DNA of 30,818 nucleotides from Priapulus caudatus (GCF_000485595.1 NW_014577139.1:454853-485670), one strand, 5' to 3'; positions 9,836 through 21,576 are shown, counted from the stretch's first letter. Program-made: numbers and translations. Notes: generated by a model not told the origin, from the letters alone.

Positions 9836-10120
9836 CCCCTGCATTGACACGAGCGAGGTGGGCCCCTTACTCATATTCTCAGCTGCCACACAGACATTTG
9901 TCCAAAACACCGCCCGCCTCACTGACCGAAAATCACTGTTCTTCCATAGAACACAGTGCTTATAAGTTATAATGCACAAAATAGCTTAGAATGCACCAAA
10001 TTGCACAATTTTTTCAAAATTTTTTTCCCAGACACCCTAGTTGGGCTAGGACATTGAAACGCACAAATACACACACACAAAAATCCACCTCACAGACCTT
10101 TTTGCCCAGGGGAAACACTG
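9836..10120 (+). mobile_element. 285-bp hAT MITE, first of an inverted pair (copy A)
   Basis: It starts CAGTGTTTCTCCCCTGCATTG and ends CCCAGGGGAAACACTG, inverted termini with a CAGTGTTTCCCCTG core. It is flanked by TTATT at 9831-9835 and 10122-10126 (one extra T intervenes at 10121). It aligns along its whole length with the reverse complement of 10764-11051, so both are members of one family. A 5-bp duplication fits the hAT5-type group. No coding capacity. Confidence 0.87.
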
Positions 10121-10126
10121 TTTATT

Positions 10127-10758
10127 AAAATGTTTAGACTAGGAGGCAATTTATTGGTGTATCTGTTCCAATTGCTGGTGTGTCGTTTGAGTTTGGCAGA
10201 ACTTTGTAGATGCAAGGCCCAAAGAACCATTCTAAAAATTTCCATCAAAATCTAAATACATAAAAATTCATTTAATCCGCCGACATGCCGAGAATATTTA
10301 CATGATACTGATAAAGTTCATAAAATAAAATAAATTTAATTCAAAAGAATTACATGCCCTTTATTAATAGTTTAGCTATGCATTATTGACTGTTTACCAT
10401 CTGTATCGTTTTGTATCGCGATACGGATGCTGGTATTGATTATTGTATCATGGGTCACTGTATTGCGATTCACGCGATGAATCGTTACAACCCTAGAATG
10501 TTCAAAAATGCAGTCACATTCACCAATGTTGTGCAAATGCATTGTAAAAGGTGCCACCAAACAAAAGTGAATCTCGATGTAGTAATATAACTTATAAGTG
10601 GTTCTAAGGCTGGTTGTCACATCTATGACTTTATGCAAGTTACCATTAACAAAGTGTTGGACTGAGTCTCGCTAGAAACAAGTGCGCGTCCTTAAACCAT
10701 CAAAAAAAGAGAGAAAAAATTTCAGTCTGCAATATTTAGTCAAAGTAATGATATCATA
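10127..10758. other. spacer between the inverted MITEs, repeat-derived
   Basis: This AT-rich spacer contains TATCGCGATACGG near 10415-10427 followed by CATGGGTCACTGTATTGCG and GATGAATCGTTACAACCC, a pattern common at the ends of other hAT-like elements. No gene was recognised. It is repeated at about 16625-17256. Confidence 0.5.
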
Positions 10759-10763
10759 CGAGT

Positions 10764-11051
10764 CAGTGTTCCCCTGGCCCAAAGGGTCTGTGAGGTGGAA
10801 AATATTTTTGTGGTGGTGTTTGCGCGTTTTCATGTTCCTAGCAGGACGAGCAGCGAGTCCAAATTCTTTGAAAAAATGGTGCAATTTGGTGCATTCAAAG
10901 CTATTCTGACTCATTGTATGAGACTTTTGAATCTCTTTCTAAAGTTGTCAATAGTTTCGTCAGAGAGGCAGTGTTTTGGACAAATTTCTGTGTGGCGGCT
11001 AAGAATTTAGGCGGCCCGCCTCCTCGTAGTGTCAATGCAGGGGAAACACTG
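10764..11051 (-). mobile_element. 288-bp hAT MITE, second of an inverted pair (copy A)
   Basis: It reads CAGTGTTCCCCTGG at the left and CAATGCAGGGGAAACACTG at the right. CGAGT flanks it on both sides (10759-10763 and 11052-11056). Its reverse complement aligns with 9836-10120, including the shared landmarks TTTGTCCAAAACAC and GAATGCACCAAATTGCAC. The open frames across it are incidental. Confidence 0.88.
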
Positions 11052-11056
11052 CGAGT

Positions 11057-12366
11057 GTCCTAATATATGTTAGTCTTACGGTATAGCAGTGGTTCTTTGG
11101 TGGATTTTTTGGCAGAAATGGAATTGCCAATTAGATCAAGTTCAGGTTCAACGGATTTTGCTCATATTTTGGTATGCAAATTAGGTAGGGTTTGGCAATT
11201 ATATAGCATATTATATAGACACAAACAGTCTGTGGTGTCACACTCGTCTGGTTCGTTTTTACAAAGATTTTATTGACAATATCTTTAATGAAAAATTGGT
11301 ATTTCCTTCTCCACCCTGCCTCGATAAAACTCTATCCTTAGAGTAGAAAGTTCTAAAGCAGAAACATGTATCGGAACGCAGCAGTAACTCTATTTATCTC
11401 AAATGCCCATCGCTACACAGCGGTTAATGCGCCAGTACGTACGGTCCACAAATTGTGAGTCATTTTGGTTGTATCATTTTATTATTGCAAATATACAGGT
11501 GCACTGGCAATCGCCCCTCTTCTCATAGATGTCGTCAGATGGTTGCATCATTAAAACGCACTTCTTCCTACGCACTCATTTGTGGTCGCTTTTTGTTGTG
11601 GAAGCTACAATGTCATGACACTTTTCTTCCTCGAATCCAGAACATGTATGCTACTTGCTTCTCAGAGTGCAGGATTTTAATTTTTTACACAGGATCCGCA
11701 ATTTCAAAAATTTCGCGGGGGTGGACGCCCCAGACCCACCCCGCTACACTTAAAATGAAACGTAAAATACTATACTTAACCGATCACAGGCGATTTTCAT
11801 TTCACTAAAGTTGTTTCTTAGTTGGATGTGGATTGTATCAAGGGAGGGGGGGTCCACGGGTCGGCGACCCCCCTTTTTTTTACCCCAAAAAGGGAGAAAC
11901 ACCATAGAAAATAATTTTTGGCTTAAAATTTGAATTCCATCTTGCATTCTAGACAGTCCAAAATTACTGCGCTAGATGGGCTCTCAGAATGCACCAATTA
12001 AAAAAAAAATCTTGGGAGGTCCCCGCTAACCGCCCCCACCCCTTAAGTGGCAACGTGCTCAGACAGCGGCACATAAGCTGCCTTCGCAGCCATTTTTATA
12101 AAAGTGCTCTTTATTTCTTACTGGACCCCCCTTTTTCAAAAAGCCGGATCCGCTCATGTATACATGTACGTCATACTATTTGTGACCCGCTCCAGCAAAA
12201 CCAGGATTGAGTAGGAAATTTTACAAATTGAGTTATGTGCGTATCTGAATAGATCATTTAATTACCTTTAAAATATATATAATATTTGGCTATATCTAAA
12301 GAATTGACAGATCTACAGCAATTTGAAGATCGGAGACCGACTTATTCCGAAATATGCAGCTTTTGA
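11057..12366. other. intronic repeat-like DNA with G/C-run motifs
   Basis: No gene was recognised. Around 11690-11760 and 11846-11880 there are runs such as GGGGGGGTCCACGGG and GACCCCCC, resembling the G/C-run core of other elements in this window. GGATCC-containing words at 11692 and 12146 may be remnants of element ends, but no target duplication could be set. The same stretch recurs at about 17554-18900. Confidence 0.5.
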
Positions 12367-12372
12367 GATAAA

Positions 12373-13093
12373 CAGGGATGAGATTCTTCCGCGGATTCGC
12401 GGAAATCTGCGGATTTGACAGTCCCAGGGGTCGATTTTGTGAAACGTCTAAATTCGTTGAGAAAATGGGGGGTGGGGTAACAATGTATCAATTTAAATTA
12501 TATACCCTCAACAGCACCTGACTGTAGACTGTAGTGTAGACAGTAGACTGACAGCAAAGTATACAGTGTATCTGTTTTTGTGTACCAGAAAAGAAATTCC
12601 TCGTTCACAGGCTGCAGTAGAGGGGCAGACATTTGAGGTAGCTGATCACGTAACGACCATGCCGGGCTGCCTGGCCTGGGGGCCGGGTTTACATGTTGCT
12701 GTGTGCATGTTGTGTGCATGACTATGCAATGATTGTTCCATTCGCATTGTGTTTTTTTCATTCAAATCTCGTCGCAGCAAGGCAGCTTATGTCTGAGTAA
12801 AACAATGCAAGCGACGGTGGAAACAGAAAAATATCATTATGTCTAGACATTTAATAAAATACTATTTCAGCCCTATTTTCAGCCCCCTGATTTCCTATTC
12901 ATAGTTCGTTTGTTCCTTTTGACAACTTGAAAAGGTGATTCAAGAGTCTCCTATAATGTGTTCAGAATAGCTTAGAATGCACCAAATTGCACCATTCTTT
13001 AAAAAAAATTGACGTACGGTCCTCACATTGCTCGCTCCTCTGTTTGCTAATTTAAATTTTAGCTGAAAATTAAATTATCCAATCTCATCCCTG
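12373..13093. mobile_element. 721-bp hAT-like element with 6-bp TSD (copy A)
   Basis: The termini are CAGGGATGAGATT at 12373-12385 and the inverse AATCTCATCCCTG at 13081-13093. GATAAA flanks both sides (12367-12372 and 13094-13099). CCGCGGATTCGCGG follows the left end. A segment near 12967-12996 (AGAATAGCTTAGAATGCACC) is shared with the interior of the 285-bp MITEs, suggesting related ancestry. No transposase was recognised. A noisy duplicate spans 18911-19733. Confidence 0.85.
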
Positions 13094-13504
13094 GATAAAG
13101 CCTTCCAAAGATGTCACACTCTTTTGCAATGATTGTCAATCAAAAGTACATAGCAACCAACCATTAAATGCAGTCTGATTGCTTTCAAACTTTGCACAAT
13201 GTTGGTAATAACACATACCTAGGGAAAAATATTTATATCCAGTGTTCTCCACAGGGGTTTCAATCAGGTGGGCTGCCCAGTTGTGGGCCACCCGGTCAGA
13301 GGCCGGTCTGAATTCCATGCACTGAACTAGCAATGTTAGCATTGCTGATCTCATTCAGCAGCCTTGCAGCCGCTTCACCACTCTGAATTGCATCCAATTC
13401 CATTCTCAAGTGCTACCACAACATTTTCTGTCATTCACTGTTATTTTTTCAATCATGTCCTTGCTAAAATACTAATTTCATTGTGGGTCAAATAATCTAG
13501 AGAT

Positions 13505-13715
13505 CATGTCAGCCGAGCGCTAGTATAGAGTTTTTCAACTAAGTACCATCTCCACTTACGTACCTACACCCGACTAACGTGCATATGAACAATGAAAAAA
13601 ACAGGACAAAAAGAAAAAAAAATATGCGTCAGAAAATAATTCTAACCGGCTGTACTTCGCACAGCTTGGCAAAATGACCAGTGGTTAGCGTGGATTGCAT
13701 GCACTGGTGGGCCAC
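13505..13715. other. junction DNA between the two duplicated blocks
   Basis: This is the only part between the blocks that I could not align with either. It is AT-rich with an A-run near 13600-13622. It could be filler at an assembly join or a noisy version of sequence elsewhere. Confidence 0.4.
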
Positions 13716-14028
13716 GTGTAAATGCCAATGTCTATAAAAAATGCGCTCACTTTATTCCAACGACGCATCTCACGTAATGGAGGCGAGCGCTACACTACTA
13801 CGCGCGACTAGACCAAATGAGTACGTACAAACAGTAGTAACGGACCAACGACTACAGAAGCATAGAAGACTAAACACCGTTCGTTATCTGATGTGAAGGA
13901 GGTCATTATGGGACACGAGACAGCATCCATTGAGTCCCCGCCCATATTATAGCTTTGACTGTAGACTAGAATAACCGACCCTGGCTATATATTGCTGCTG
14001 AGACCACGGCAAGGTAAACACTTTCCTA

Positions 14029-14260
14029 CGCAATTCGCTTCGGCAAGCCGAGTTCGGGTTGCATAGGGATCAGAGACTATACGGGGTATTACCCACAATG
14101 AAAGCCTGACATCGTCCACTTTACATACAATATAAATAACTATCCATACTTATCATCAACAGTATTGCATTAAATGAGGTCAGCCGATGTCTATATGGTT
14201 AGGCGTTAGAATTAGGGGCTTAGGAATTAATGGTTAGGGTTCTCCGATATGAGTAGTAGA
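14029..14260. repeat. degraded duplicate of the telomere-like palindromic element
   Basis: CACTTTCCTACGCAATTC, then GGGTTGCATAGGGATCAGAG, then ACAATATAAATAACTA and GGTTAGGCGTTAGAATTAGG follow the order of 8628-8800, with many inserted bases. The right arm is not recognisable. It supports the view that this interval is a noisy rendering of copy A. Confidence 0.5.
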
Positions 14261-14590
14261 TATTATAGGGTATATCAATAGAATAGTGAGTGTTTGGGTA
14301 CAAGCATGATTATGGTTGTTATATTTAGGTAAACCTACATATGCATTACTCTAGAGCCTATTCCATGGAGTGACACAATCTTCACTTATAGAGCATCCTG
14401 TATATTCATTAGCGAGCCTCCTTTAGAGCAACTCTTCCTTCCCTTTCAATAGCAGTTATTCTGTTTTATCCACCACCTGAGAGATACGTTGCTTTTAAAT
14501 CTCTCACAATCAATAGCCAGGTCACAATTTTAAGAAGCTGACGATACTGCATGGCAAGTGTTTTGTATCGAGTGGCTGGGAGTCTGAGCG

Positions 14591-15490
14591 GTAGCATCCA
14601 AGAAACGGTATTGCTAGGGCTTAGAATACCGTTCAAATTCTTGCCGCATACTACACGCTATTCCTTGTAGTTGGCTCGTGATCCACGTCAGGCCGACACA
14701 GCTAGCGTCAGCATAGTATAGCCTCAAGCGAATCTATAACATTCTTCGTTTACCAGCTGCCACCTAATTCGCGGGTAACCCTCCAATGCATGGGCGGCGT
14801 ACCCCAGTAAACCGGCTGCCACGTCCTATTAACCGGCCTATAATTTCATACGAGCGGCCATTCCTCACAGTATCTGCATTTGAGAGATGAATTGGATGTA
14901 AACAACCCAGACAGCCGCCATGTCCGCCATGTTCAGTGGCGACTAAAATCGGCAATGGACCTGTTTTCCACAGTGGCGTAGGCCCTAAACACAAGGCAAG
15001 TACATATCTCGCCAATTGTGTAAATTATTAAGTTGTTGTAGATTGATGTTCCTGGTTTTCAATGTTTTAATATTTATATATATATAATTATATATATATA
15101 TATACGAGTATATGATGCTTATTTATGCTCGTGCCAACGCGAGTTGCAATGCTATGGTATGGTTATGTCGTTTCGGGTTTTCCGGCGTTTCCGATCGAAA
15201 CGCATGTGCAGTGGAAACTGGCGGTTGGCGGTTAAAGTGAAATTTAGGTTTGGCTCTTGACATTTAGCCACTGTGCACAGCGAACTGAGGTATGAGTTTT
15301 AATAACAATGCTGGAATACTATAGAGGTGAAGGTTATACTTGATTACAAAACCAAGGCAGAATGCTTAGATGATTATTTTATTTGATATAATATATAATT
15401 GTTCGCAGTTTTTGTAGAGGTACAAGATTATCTAAATGGATGGATGTCAGGCCTGTGTATATTGACGTTAGTCACACAGCCTGATCGGGC
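14591..15490 (+). repeat. 0.8-kb dispersed repeat, copy B
   Basis: It is collinear with 8996-9795 but enlarged to about 0.9 kb, mainly by an insertion-rich stretch at 14640-14880. After 14885 it is nearly identical to copy A, including the TA run at 15076-15104. Confidence 0.83.
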
Positions 15491-15750
15491 TACTGGGCAC
15501 TATGATAGCCTTAGATTATTCAGTGTTTCCCCTGCATTGACACGAGCGAGGTGGGCCCCCTTACTCATATTCTCAGCTGCCACACAGACATTTGTCCAAA
15601 ACACCGCCTCACTGACGAAAATCACTGTTCTTCCATAGAACAGTGCTTATAAGTTATAAATGCACCAAAATAGCTTAGAATGCACCAAAATTGCAGCAAT
15701 TTTTTCAAATCATTTTTTCCCGACCACCCTGTTCGGGCTAGGACATTGAA

Positions 15751-16187
15751 NNNNNNNNNNNNNNNNNNNNNNNNNNNNNNNNNNNNNNNNNNNNNNNNNN
15801 NNNNNNNNNNNNNNNNNNNNNNNNNNNNNNNNNNNNNNNNNNNNNNNNNNNNNNNNNNNNNNNNNNNNNNNNNNNNNNNNNNNNNNNNNNNNNNNNNNNN
15901 NNNNNNNNNNNNNNNNNNNNNNNNNNNNNNNNNNNNNNNNNNNNNNNNNNNNNNNNNNNNNNNNNNNNNNNNNNNNNNNNNNNNNNNNNNNNNNNNNNNN
16001 NNNNNNNNNNNNNNNNNNNNNNNNNNNNNNNNNNNNNNNNNNNNNNNNNNNNNNNNNNNNNNNNNNNNNNNNNNNNNNNNNNNNNNNNNNNNNNNNNNNN
16101 NNNNNNNNNNNNNNNNNNNNNNNNNNNNNNNNNNNNNNNNNNNNNNNNNNNNNNNNNNNNNNNNNNNNNNNNNNNNNNNNNNNNNNN
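15751..16187. other. assembly gap (437 N)
   Basis: A run of N, so the sequence is unknown. Frames that appear to cross it are meaningless. It lies within the copy B MITE. Confidence 1.
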
Positions 16188-16540
16188 GATACTGAACCTA
16201 GTATATTCTGATGAAATATGCACTTAGGAACCTTTTTTTGTAAAAAATCTCGATTTTTGTCCAGGTAGCCATTTTCAGCATTACATGTTTGCCTGCTCAT
16301 TACCTCAAAAAATGCTTGCGACTCCTCTTAATCTGAATTATGCTGGACGGGTTCACATTTTTGGAGTGGTTACATTTATGGGGGTTGCTTTTCTGGCATG
16401 GTTATTAACTGCTTCAATAACATGGGCATTTCTCCCAATCCTACTATAACCTCAAAATATGTGGTTCGCATGTGAGTGCATGCAAATATGGTAATTAATA
16501 AAACCATTTTGCGATCGATCTGTAGGTGGGGCCGGAGATA
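16188..16540 (+). repeat. misplaced duplicate of 20164-20510
   Basis: From GATACTGAACCTAGTATATTC it follows 20162-20500 in order: ATGCACTTAGGAAC, TTTTGTCCAGGTAG, CCATTTTCAGCATT, CATGTTTGC, CTCAAAATAT and AATAAAACCATTT. In copy A nothing corresponds to it at this place, so it looks like the end of another contig joined here. Confidence 0.75.
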
Positions 16541-17261
16541 GTGTAGAATCGCCAGGGACGCACAAATACACACACACAAAAATCCACCTCACAGACCTTT
16601 TTGCCCAGGGGAAACACTGTTATTAAAATGTTTAGGACTAGGAGGCAATTTATTGGTGTAAGTACTGTTCCAATTGCTGTGTGTCGTTTGAGTTTGCAGA
16701 ACTTTGTAGATGCAAGGCCCAAAGAACCATCTAAAATTTCCATCAAAATCTAAATACATAAAAATTCATTTAATCCTGCGACAGCCGAGAATATTTACAT
16801 GATACTGATAAAGTTCATAAAATAAAATAAAATTTTAATTCAAAAGAATTACATGCCCTTTATTAAATAGTTTAGCTTGCATTATTGACTGTTTAACATC
16901 TGTATCGTTTGTATCGCGATACGGATGCTGCGTATTGATTATTGTATCATGGGTCACTGTATTGCGATTCACCGATGAATCGTTACAACCCTAGAATGTT
17001 CAAAATGCAGTCACATTCACCAATGTTGTGCCAAATGCATTGTAAAAGGTGCCACCAAACAAAAGTGAATCTCATTGAGTAATATAACTTATAAGTGGTT
17101 CTAAGGCTGGTGTCACATCTATGACTTTATGCAAGTTACCATTAACAAAGTGTTGGGACTGAGTCTCGCTAGAAACAAGTGCCGTCCTTAAACCATCAAA
17201 AAAAAGGAGAGAAAAAAATTTCAGTCTGCATATTTTAGTCAAAGTAATGATATATACGAGT

Positions 17262-17548
17262 CAGTGTTTCCCCTGGCCCAAAGGGTCTGTGAGGTGGAAA
17301 ATATTTTTGTGGTGTGTTTGCGCGTTTCATGTTCCTAGCAGGACGAGCAGCGCAGTCCAAATTCTTTGGAAAAATGGTGCAATTTGGTGCATTCAAAGCT
17401 ATTCTGAACTCATTGTATGAGACTTTTGAATCTCTTTCTAAAGTTGTCAATAGTTTCGTCAGAGAGGCAGTGTTTTGGACAAATTTCTGTGTGGCGGCTA
17501 AGAATTTAGGCGGCCCGCCTCGCTCGTGTCAATGCAGGGGAAACACTG
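17262..17548 (-). mobile_element. 287-bp hAT MITE, second of the pair (copy B)
   Basis: It matches 10764-11051 closely and has the same flanking CGAGT (17257-17261 and 17549-17553). Its ends are CAGTGTTTCCCCTGG and the inverse CAATGCAGGGGAAACACTG. A shared target duplication means this insertion preceded the block duplication, or that the blocks are the same locus. Confidence 0.87.
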
Positions 17549-18910
17549 CGAGTGTCCTAATATATGTTAGTCTTACGGTATAGCAGTGGTTCTTTGGTGG
17601 ATTTTTTTGGCAGAAATGGGAATTGCCATTAGTCAGTTCAGGTTCAACGGATTTTGCTCATTTTTGGTATGCAAATTAGGTAGGGTTTGGCAATTATATA
17701 GCATATTATATAGACACAAACAGTCTGTGGTGTCACACTCGTCTGGTTCGTTTTACAAGATTTTATTGACAATATCTTTAATGAAAAATTGGTATTTCCT
17801 CTCCACCCTGCCGATAAAACGTCTATATTAGAGTAAAGTTTTACAAAACATGTCGGAACGCAGCATAACTTATTTATTTCAAATGCCATCGCTACAAAGC
17901 GGGTATAGCGCCATATACGGTCACAAATTGTGATTCATTTTGGTTTATAAATTATTATTGCAATATACAGTCTATGGCAATCGTTTCTATAATGTACGTC
18001 GATGGTTGCTCAATTAAAACCAACTTCTTCTTACGCACTCATTTGTGTGCTTTTTTGTGGTGAGCTACAATGTCATTGACACTTTCATTCTGAATCCAGA
18101 ATTGTATGTATTCTTCTCAGAGTGCAGGAATTTATTTTTTCAGGTGACCCAATTTTCAAAAATTTCCTGGGGGAGGACCCCCAGACCCCCACCCCGTACA
18201 TTAAATGAACGTAATATATACTCTTTACCATCACAGATTTTATTTCACTAAAGTTGTTTCTTAGTTGGATGTGGTATGTGTATCAAGAGGGGGGGGGGTC
18301 CAGGGGGTCCGGACCCCCCTTTTTTTACCCCAAAAAAGGGAAAACACATAAAAGATAATTTTTGGCTTAAAAATTTGGAATTCCATCTTGCATTCTAGAC
18401 ATCAAAATTACTGCTCAGATGCTCTCAGAATGCACCAATTAAAAAAAATTCTCTTTTGGGGAGCGCCCGCTAACCCCCCCCACCCCTTAAGTGGGCAACG
18501 TGGCGCTCAGCACGGAACATAAGCTGCCTTCGCACCTTTATATAAAAGTGCTTCTTTATTTTCTTCACTGGTACCCCCCCTTTTTTGCTCAAAAATGCGC
18601 GCATCGTTCTGTCACAATAACCAATATATTTTAAAAATGTTGTACGCCTCATGTATACTGTACGTCATACTACTTTGTGACCCGCGCACTCCAGTGCCAA
18701 AACCAGGAATTGAGTAGGAAATTTTACAATATTGCAGTTACTCGTGCGTATTCTGAATAGTCTTTACTTACTTTTAAAATGCGATATATATTCCATATTG
18801 AGTCCTATCTCATCTAAAGAATTGACCGATCTACAGAATGTTGAAGAGTCCTCGGTACCGATCTGACTTAATTCCCGAAATATTCGCATGCTTTCCTGCA
18901 GATTAATACC

Positions 18911-19733
18911 CAGGGATGACCGGATTCTCCGCGGATCTTCGCGGTAAATCTTGCCGTGATTTGGATCCTCGTCAGTCCAGTCGTGTCTCGATTTTGCTTG
19001 AACGTCTAATTCGTGGAGAAAATGTGGGGGTGGTCCTCCCCTGGGCTCAATGTATCAATTTAAATTATTATTCACCCTCACACAGCACCTGTGAGCTGTA
19101 GACTGTAGATGTAGACGCTAGTTAGACTGACTAGCAAAGTATCACAGTGGTTATCTGTTTTTGGTGTACCAAAAAGAGAAATTCCTCCGTTCACAGGCCT
19201 GCCTGTACGAGGGGCAGACATCTTGTGAGGTATGGCTTCGATCACGTAACGACGATGCCTTGGCCTGGGGGCGGCGTTTACTGATTGCTTGTGCATGTTG
19301 GTGTTGGCTATGACTTAGTGCAATGATTGTCTCCATCTCGATTGGTGTTTATCTTCACTTTCAAATCTCGCGTCGCAGCAAGTGCCGCAGCTTATGTCCC
19401 TGAGTAAACATATTGCTTAAGCGACGGTGGACACAGCAACAAATAATTCATTATGCTCTAGACATTTATAACAATACTATTTCAGCCCTATTTTCAGCCC
19501 CCTGGATTTCCTATTCATAGTTCGTTTGTTCCTTTGTTACATCTTGAAAAGGTGACTCTCTCCAAGAGTCTCTATAACTGTGTCCAGACATTCAAGGTTC
19601 TAGAATGCACCAAAATTGCCACCACTTCTTTATAAAAAAATTGACGTACGGTCCTCACATTGCATCGCTCCCCTCCGTGTTTTGCCTAATTTAAATTGTT
19701 AGCTGCAAAATTAAATTATCCAATCTCATCCTG
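18911..19733. mobile_element. hAT-like element, noisy copy B of 12373-13093
   Basis: It begins CAGGGATGACCGGATTC and ends CCAATCTCATCCTG before GATAAA. It is about 100 bp longer than copy A, mostly through scattered small insertions. The left target duplication is no longer exact. Confidence 0.75.
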
Positions 19734-20163
19734 GATAAAGCCTTCCAAGATGTCACACTCTTTTGCAATGATTGCTCAATCAAAAGTACGATATGGCCAA
19801 CAATACCATTAAATGCAGTCTGATGCTTTTCAAAGCTTTGCACAATGTTGGTAATAACACATACCTTAGGGAACAAATATTTATTATCCATCGTGTTCTC
19901 ACAGGGGTTTCAATCAGGTGCGGCCTGCCCAGTTGTGGCGCACCGTCAGCAGGCCGGTCTTGAATTCCATGCCCACTTGAACTAAGCAATGTTAGCATGC
20001 CTGATCTCATTCAGCAGCCTTGGCGCCGGCCTTCACCACTCTGAATTGCATTCCAATTCCATTCTCAAGTGCTACCACAACATTTTCTGTCATTCACTGT
20101 TATTTTTTCAATCATGTCCTTGCTAAAATACTAATTTCATTGTGGGTCAAATAATCTAGAGAT

Positions 20164-21067
20164 ATCTGAACCTATATATCCTGATTAAATATGCACTTAG
20201 GAACTTGTTTTTGTAAAAATCTCATTTTTGTCCAGGTAGGCCATTTTCAGCATTGACATGTTTGCGTGCTCATTACTCAAAACAATGTCTTGCGACTTAG
20301 TCCGTATTATGCTGGAGCGGGTCACATTTTGGAGTAGTCTACATGTATGGGTGCTTATGCATGTATAAACTGCTTATCAATTTTAACATGCATTTCTCAT
20401 TAAAACCTCAAAATATTGTTCGCATGTGATGTAACTCCAAATATGTATATTTTAATAAAACCATTTGTGGCGGATCGGGATGGCTGTAGGTGTGTTGGGA
20501 GGCCATCCAATGCAACAAATATTCCTATTTAACATATATTTTCTCACCAAAATTCTTATTTTCCTCCTATTTTTTCACATCTGAAATTCCTATTTTCCTA
20601 TTTTTTTAGCGTCACTTGTCACTTGACGCCCTGTTAGTAGTATCCTAGATATATGCTCTGAGCGCGAACGCGGTGATGGGAGGGTGCTCTTCATTCGTTT
20701 GCCAGTGAGTTTAGCATCAGAACACCTGCCGTCAGGTGAGCGCTGTCGCTCTGCGGCACTTGTTCCTTTAAATTATTGTTGTATTTGAATGTTAGCAATT
20801 ACACTTCATGGAATTGGACACAGAGGTGGCAAAGGAACCAAAGCTAATCTGGTGTCACACATTTCCCTGAAACATAACTTTTAGTTTTACAGCTGTTACG
20901 TACAGCATTTTTACAGCATTTTACAGGATTACTTGCAGAGACGAGTAATTTATCATTTACATATTATTAGTCCATATTAGCATGTAATAAAATGGAGATG
21001 GGGGGAAATGACTGATGGATGCTAATTATGGTGTACATAACAAAACATGCATTCCTTTCTTTTGCAG
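20164..21067 (+). other. distal NAA15 intron 1
   Basis: 20164-20510 is the presumed original copy of the segment repeated at 16188-16540. From 20521 there are TTCCTATTT-type words, then ordinary intron sequence up to the acceptor TTTTGCAG. No gene was recognised. Confidence 0.6.
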
Positions 21068-21152
21068 AAATGCTATGAACAAAAGCAATACAAAAATGGG
21101 TTGAAATTTGCCAAGCAGATTTTATGTAACCCAAAGTATGCTGAACATGGTG
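21068..21152 (+). CDS. NAA15: NAA15 coding exon 2
   Basis: This 85-bp exon follows the acceptor TTTTGCAG and encodes 28 residues plus one base: [10 protein letters not shown], then [10 protein letters not shown], then NPKYAEHG. This is the first helical repeat region of NAA15, conserved from yeast to humans. It ends in phase 1 after GGT-G with the donor GTTAGT. The leftover G joins AG at the start of exon 3 to give the expected Glu of ETLAMKG. The apparent stop codon just after the donor is intronic. No frameshift or missing conserved position is seen. Confidence 0.95.
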
Positions 21153-21576
21153 GTTAGTATGCATAGTTTATCAATGAAAGATCTATTTTTCATTAATCTG
21201 AAGAAGTCTTCTCTTTTTCACGTGCAGCTGCATAATAATAGTGGACGTGTTTGAACACCTATTTCATCAACACATTTTTATCAATTGCCAGAGAATTTAA
21301 TATGAATTTGAGTAATATTAAGTTTATCTCAAACAAAAGTAAGGGTTATGAAAAGTGTATCACATCAGTAAGGTGTCGGCTTGATATTCTTTTACTGCTA
21401 TTGATAAATGGAAAATACCTTGAAGGAAATGCATTAACGCGGACTAAATAAGTCATCTAACCTGGACTTCCCATGTCTGTTGCCTAACATGTTTCATTTC
21501 TACATCTGTGTTGTACACTGTATATATACAAGCAGTATATACAGACATGTTGAATCTTTAATTTTGTTGCTTGCAG

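Larger units (their letters stand above)
8445..13504 (+). repeat. large duplicated block, copy A (partner ~13716-20163)
   Basis: The block contains, in order, the telomere-like palindrome, the 0.8-kb repeat, two inverted 285-bp MITEs and the 0.7-kb hAT element. The same elements recur in the same order and orientation, with the same target duplications at the two MITEs, in 13716-20163. Both copies diverge right after AATCTAGAGAT (13504 and 20163). It is intronic and contains no exon. Confidence 0.85.
15521..16619 (+). mobile_element. 285-bp hAT MITE, copy B, split by a gap and misplaced DNA
   Basis: The left part (15521-15750) and right part (about 16559-16619) match 9836-10120. TTATT flanks it (15516-15520 and 16620-16624), the same duplication as in copy A. 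It is broken exactly after GGACATTGAA by 437 N and about 370 bp of unrelated sequence, then resumes at CGCACAAATACAC. Confidence 0.85.
13716..20163 (+). repeat. large duplicated block, copy B, with gap and many extra bases
   Basis: This is collinear with 8445-13504. Its outer parts (13716-14880 and about 18450-20163) carry many one- to several-base insertions relative to copy A, while 14880-18000 is close to it. It contains a 437-bp N gap plus an out-of-place segment of about 350 bp. The indel-dominated differences look like unpolished long-read sequence. It is probably a retained alternative assembly of the same intron. Confidence 0.8.

Noticed and set aside
15680-16300. Frames of up to 196 codons crossing the N run
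   Set aside because: Almost all of their length is unknown bases.
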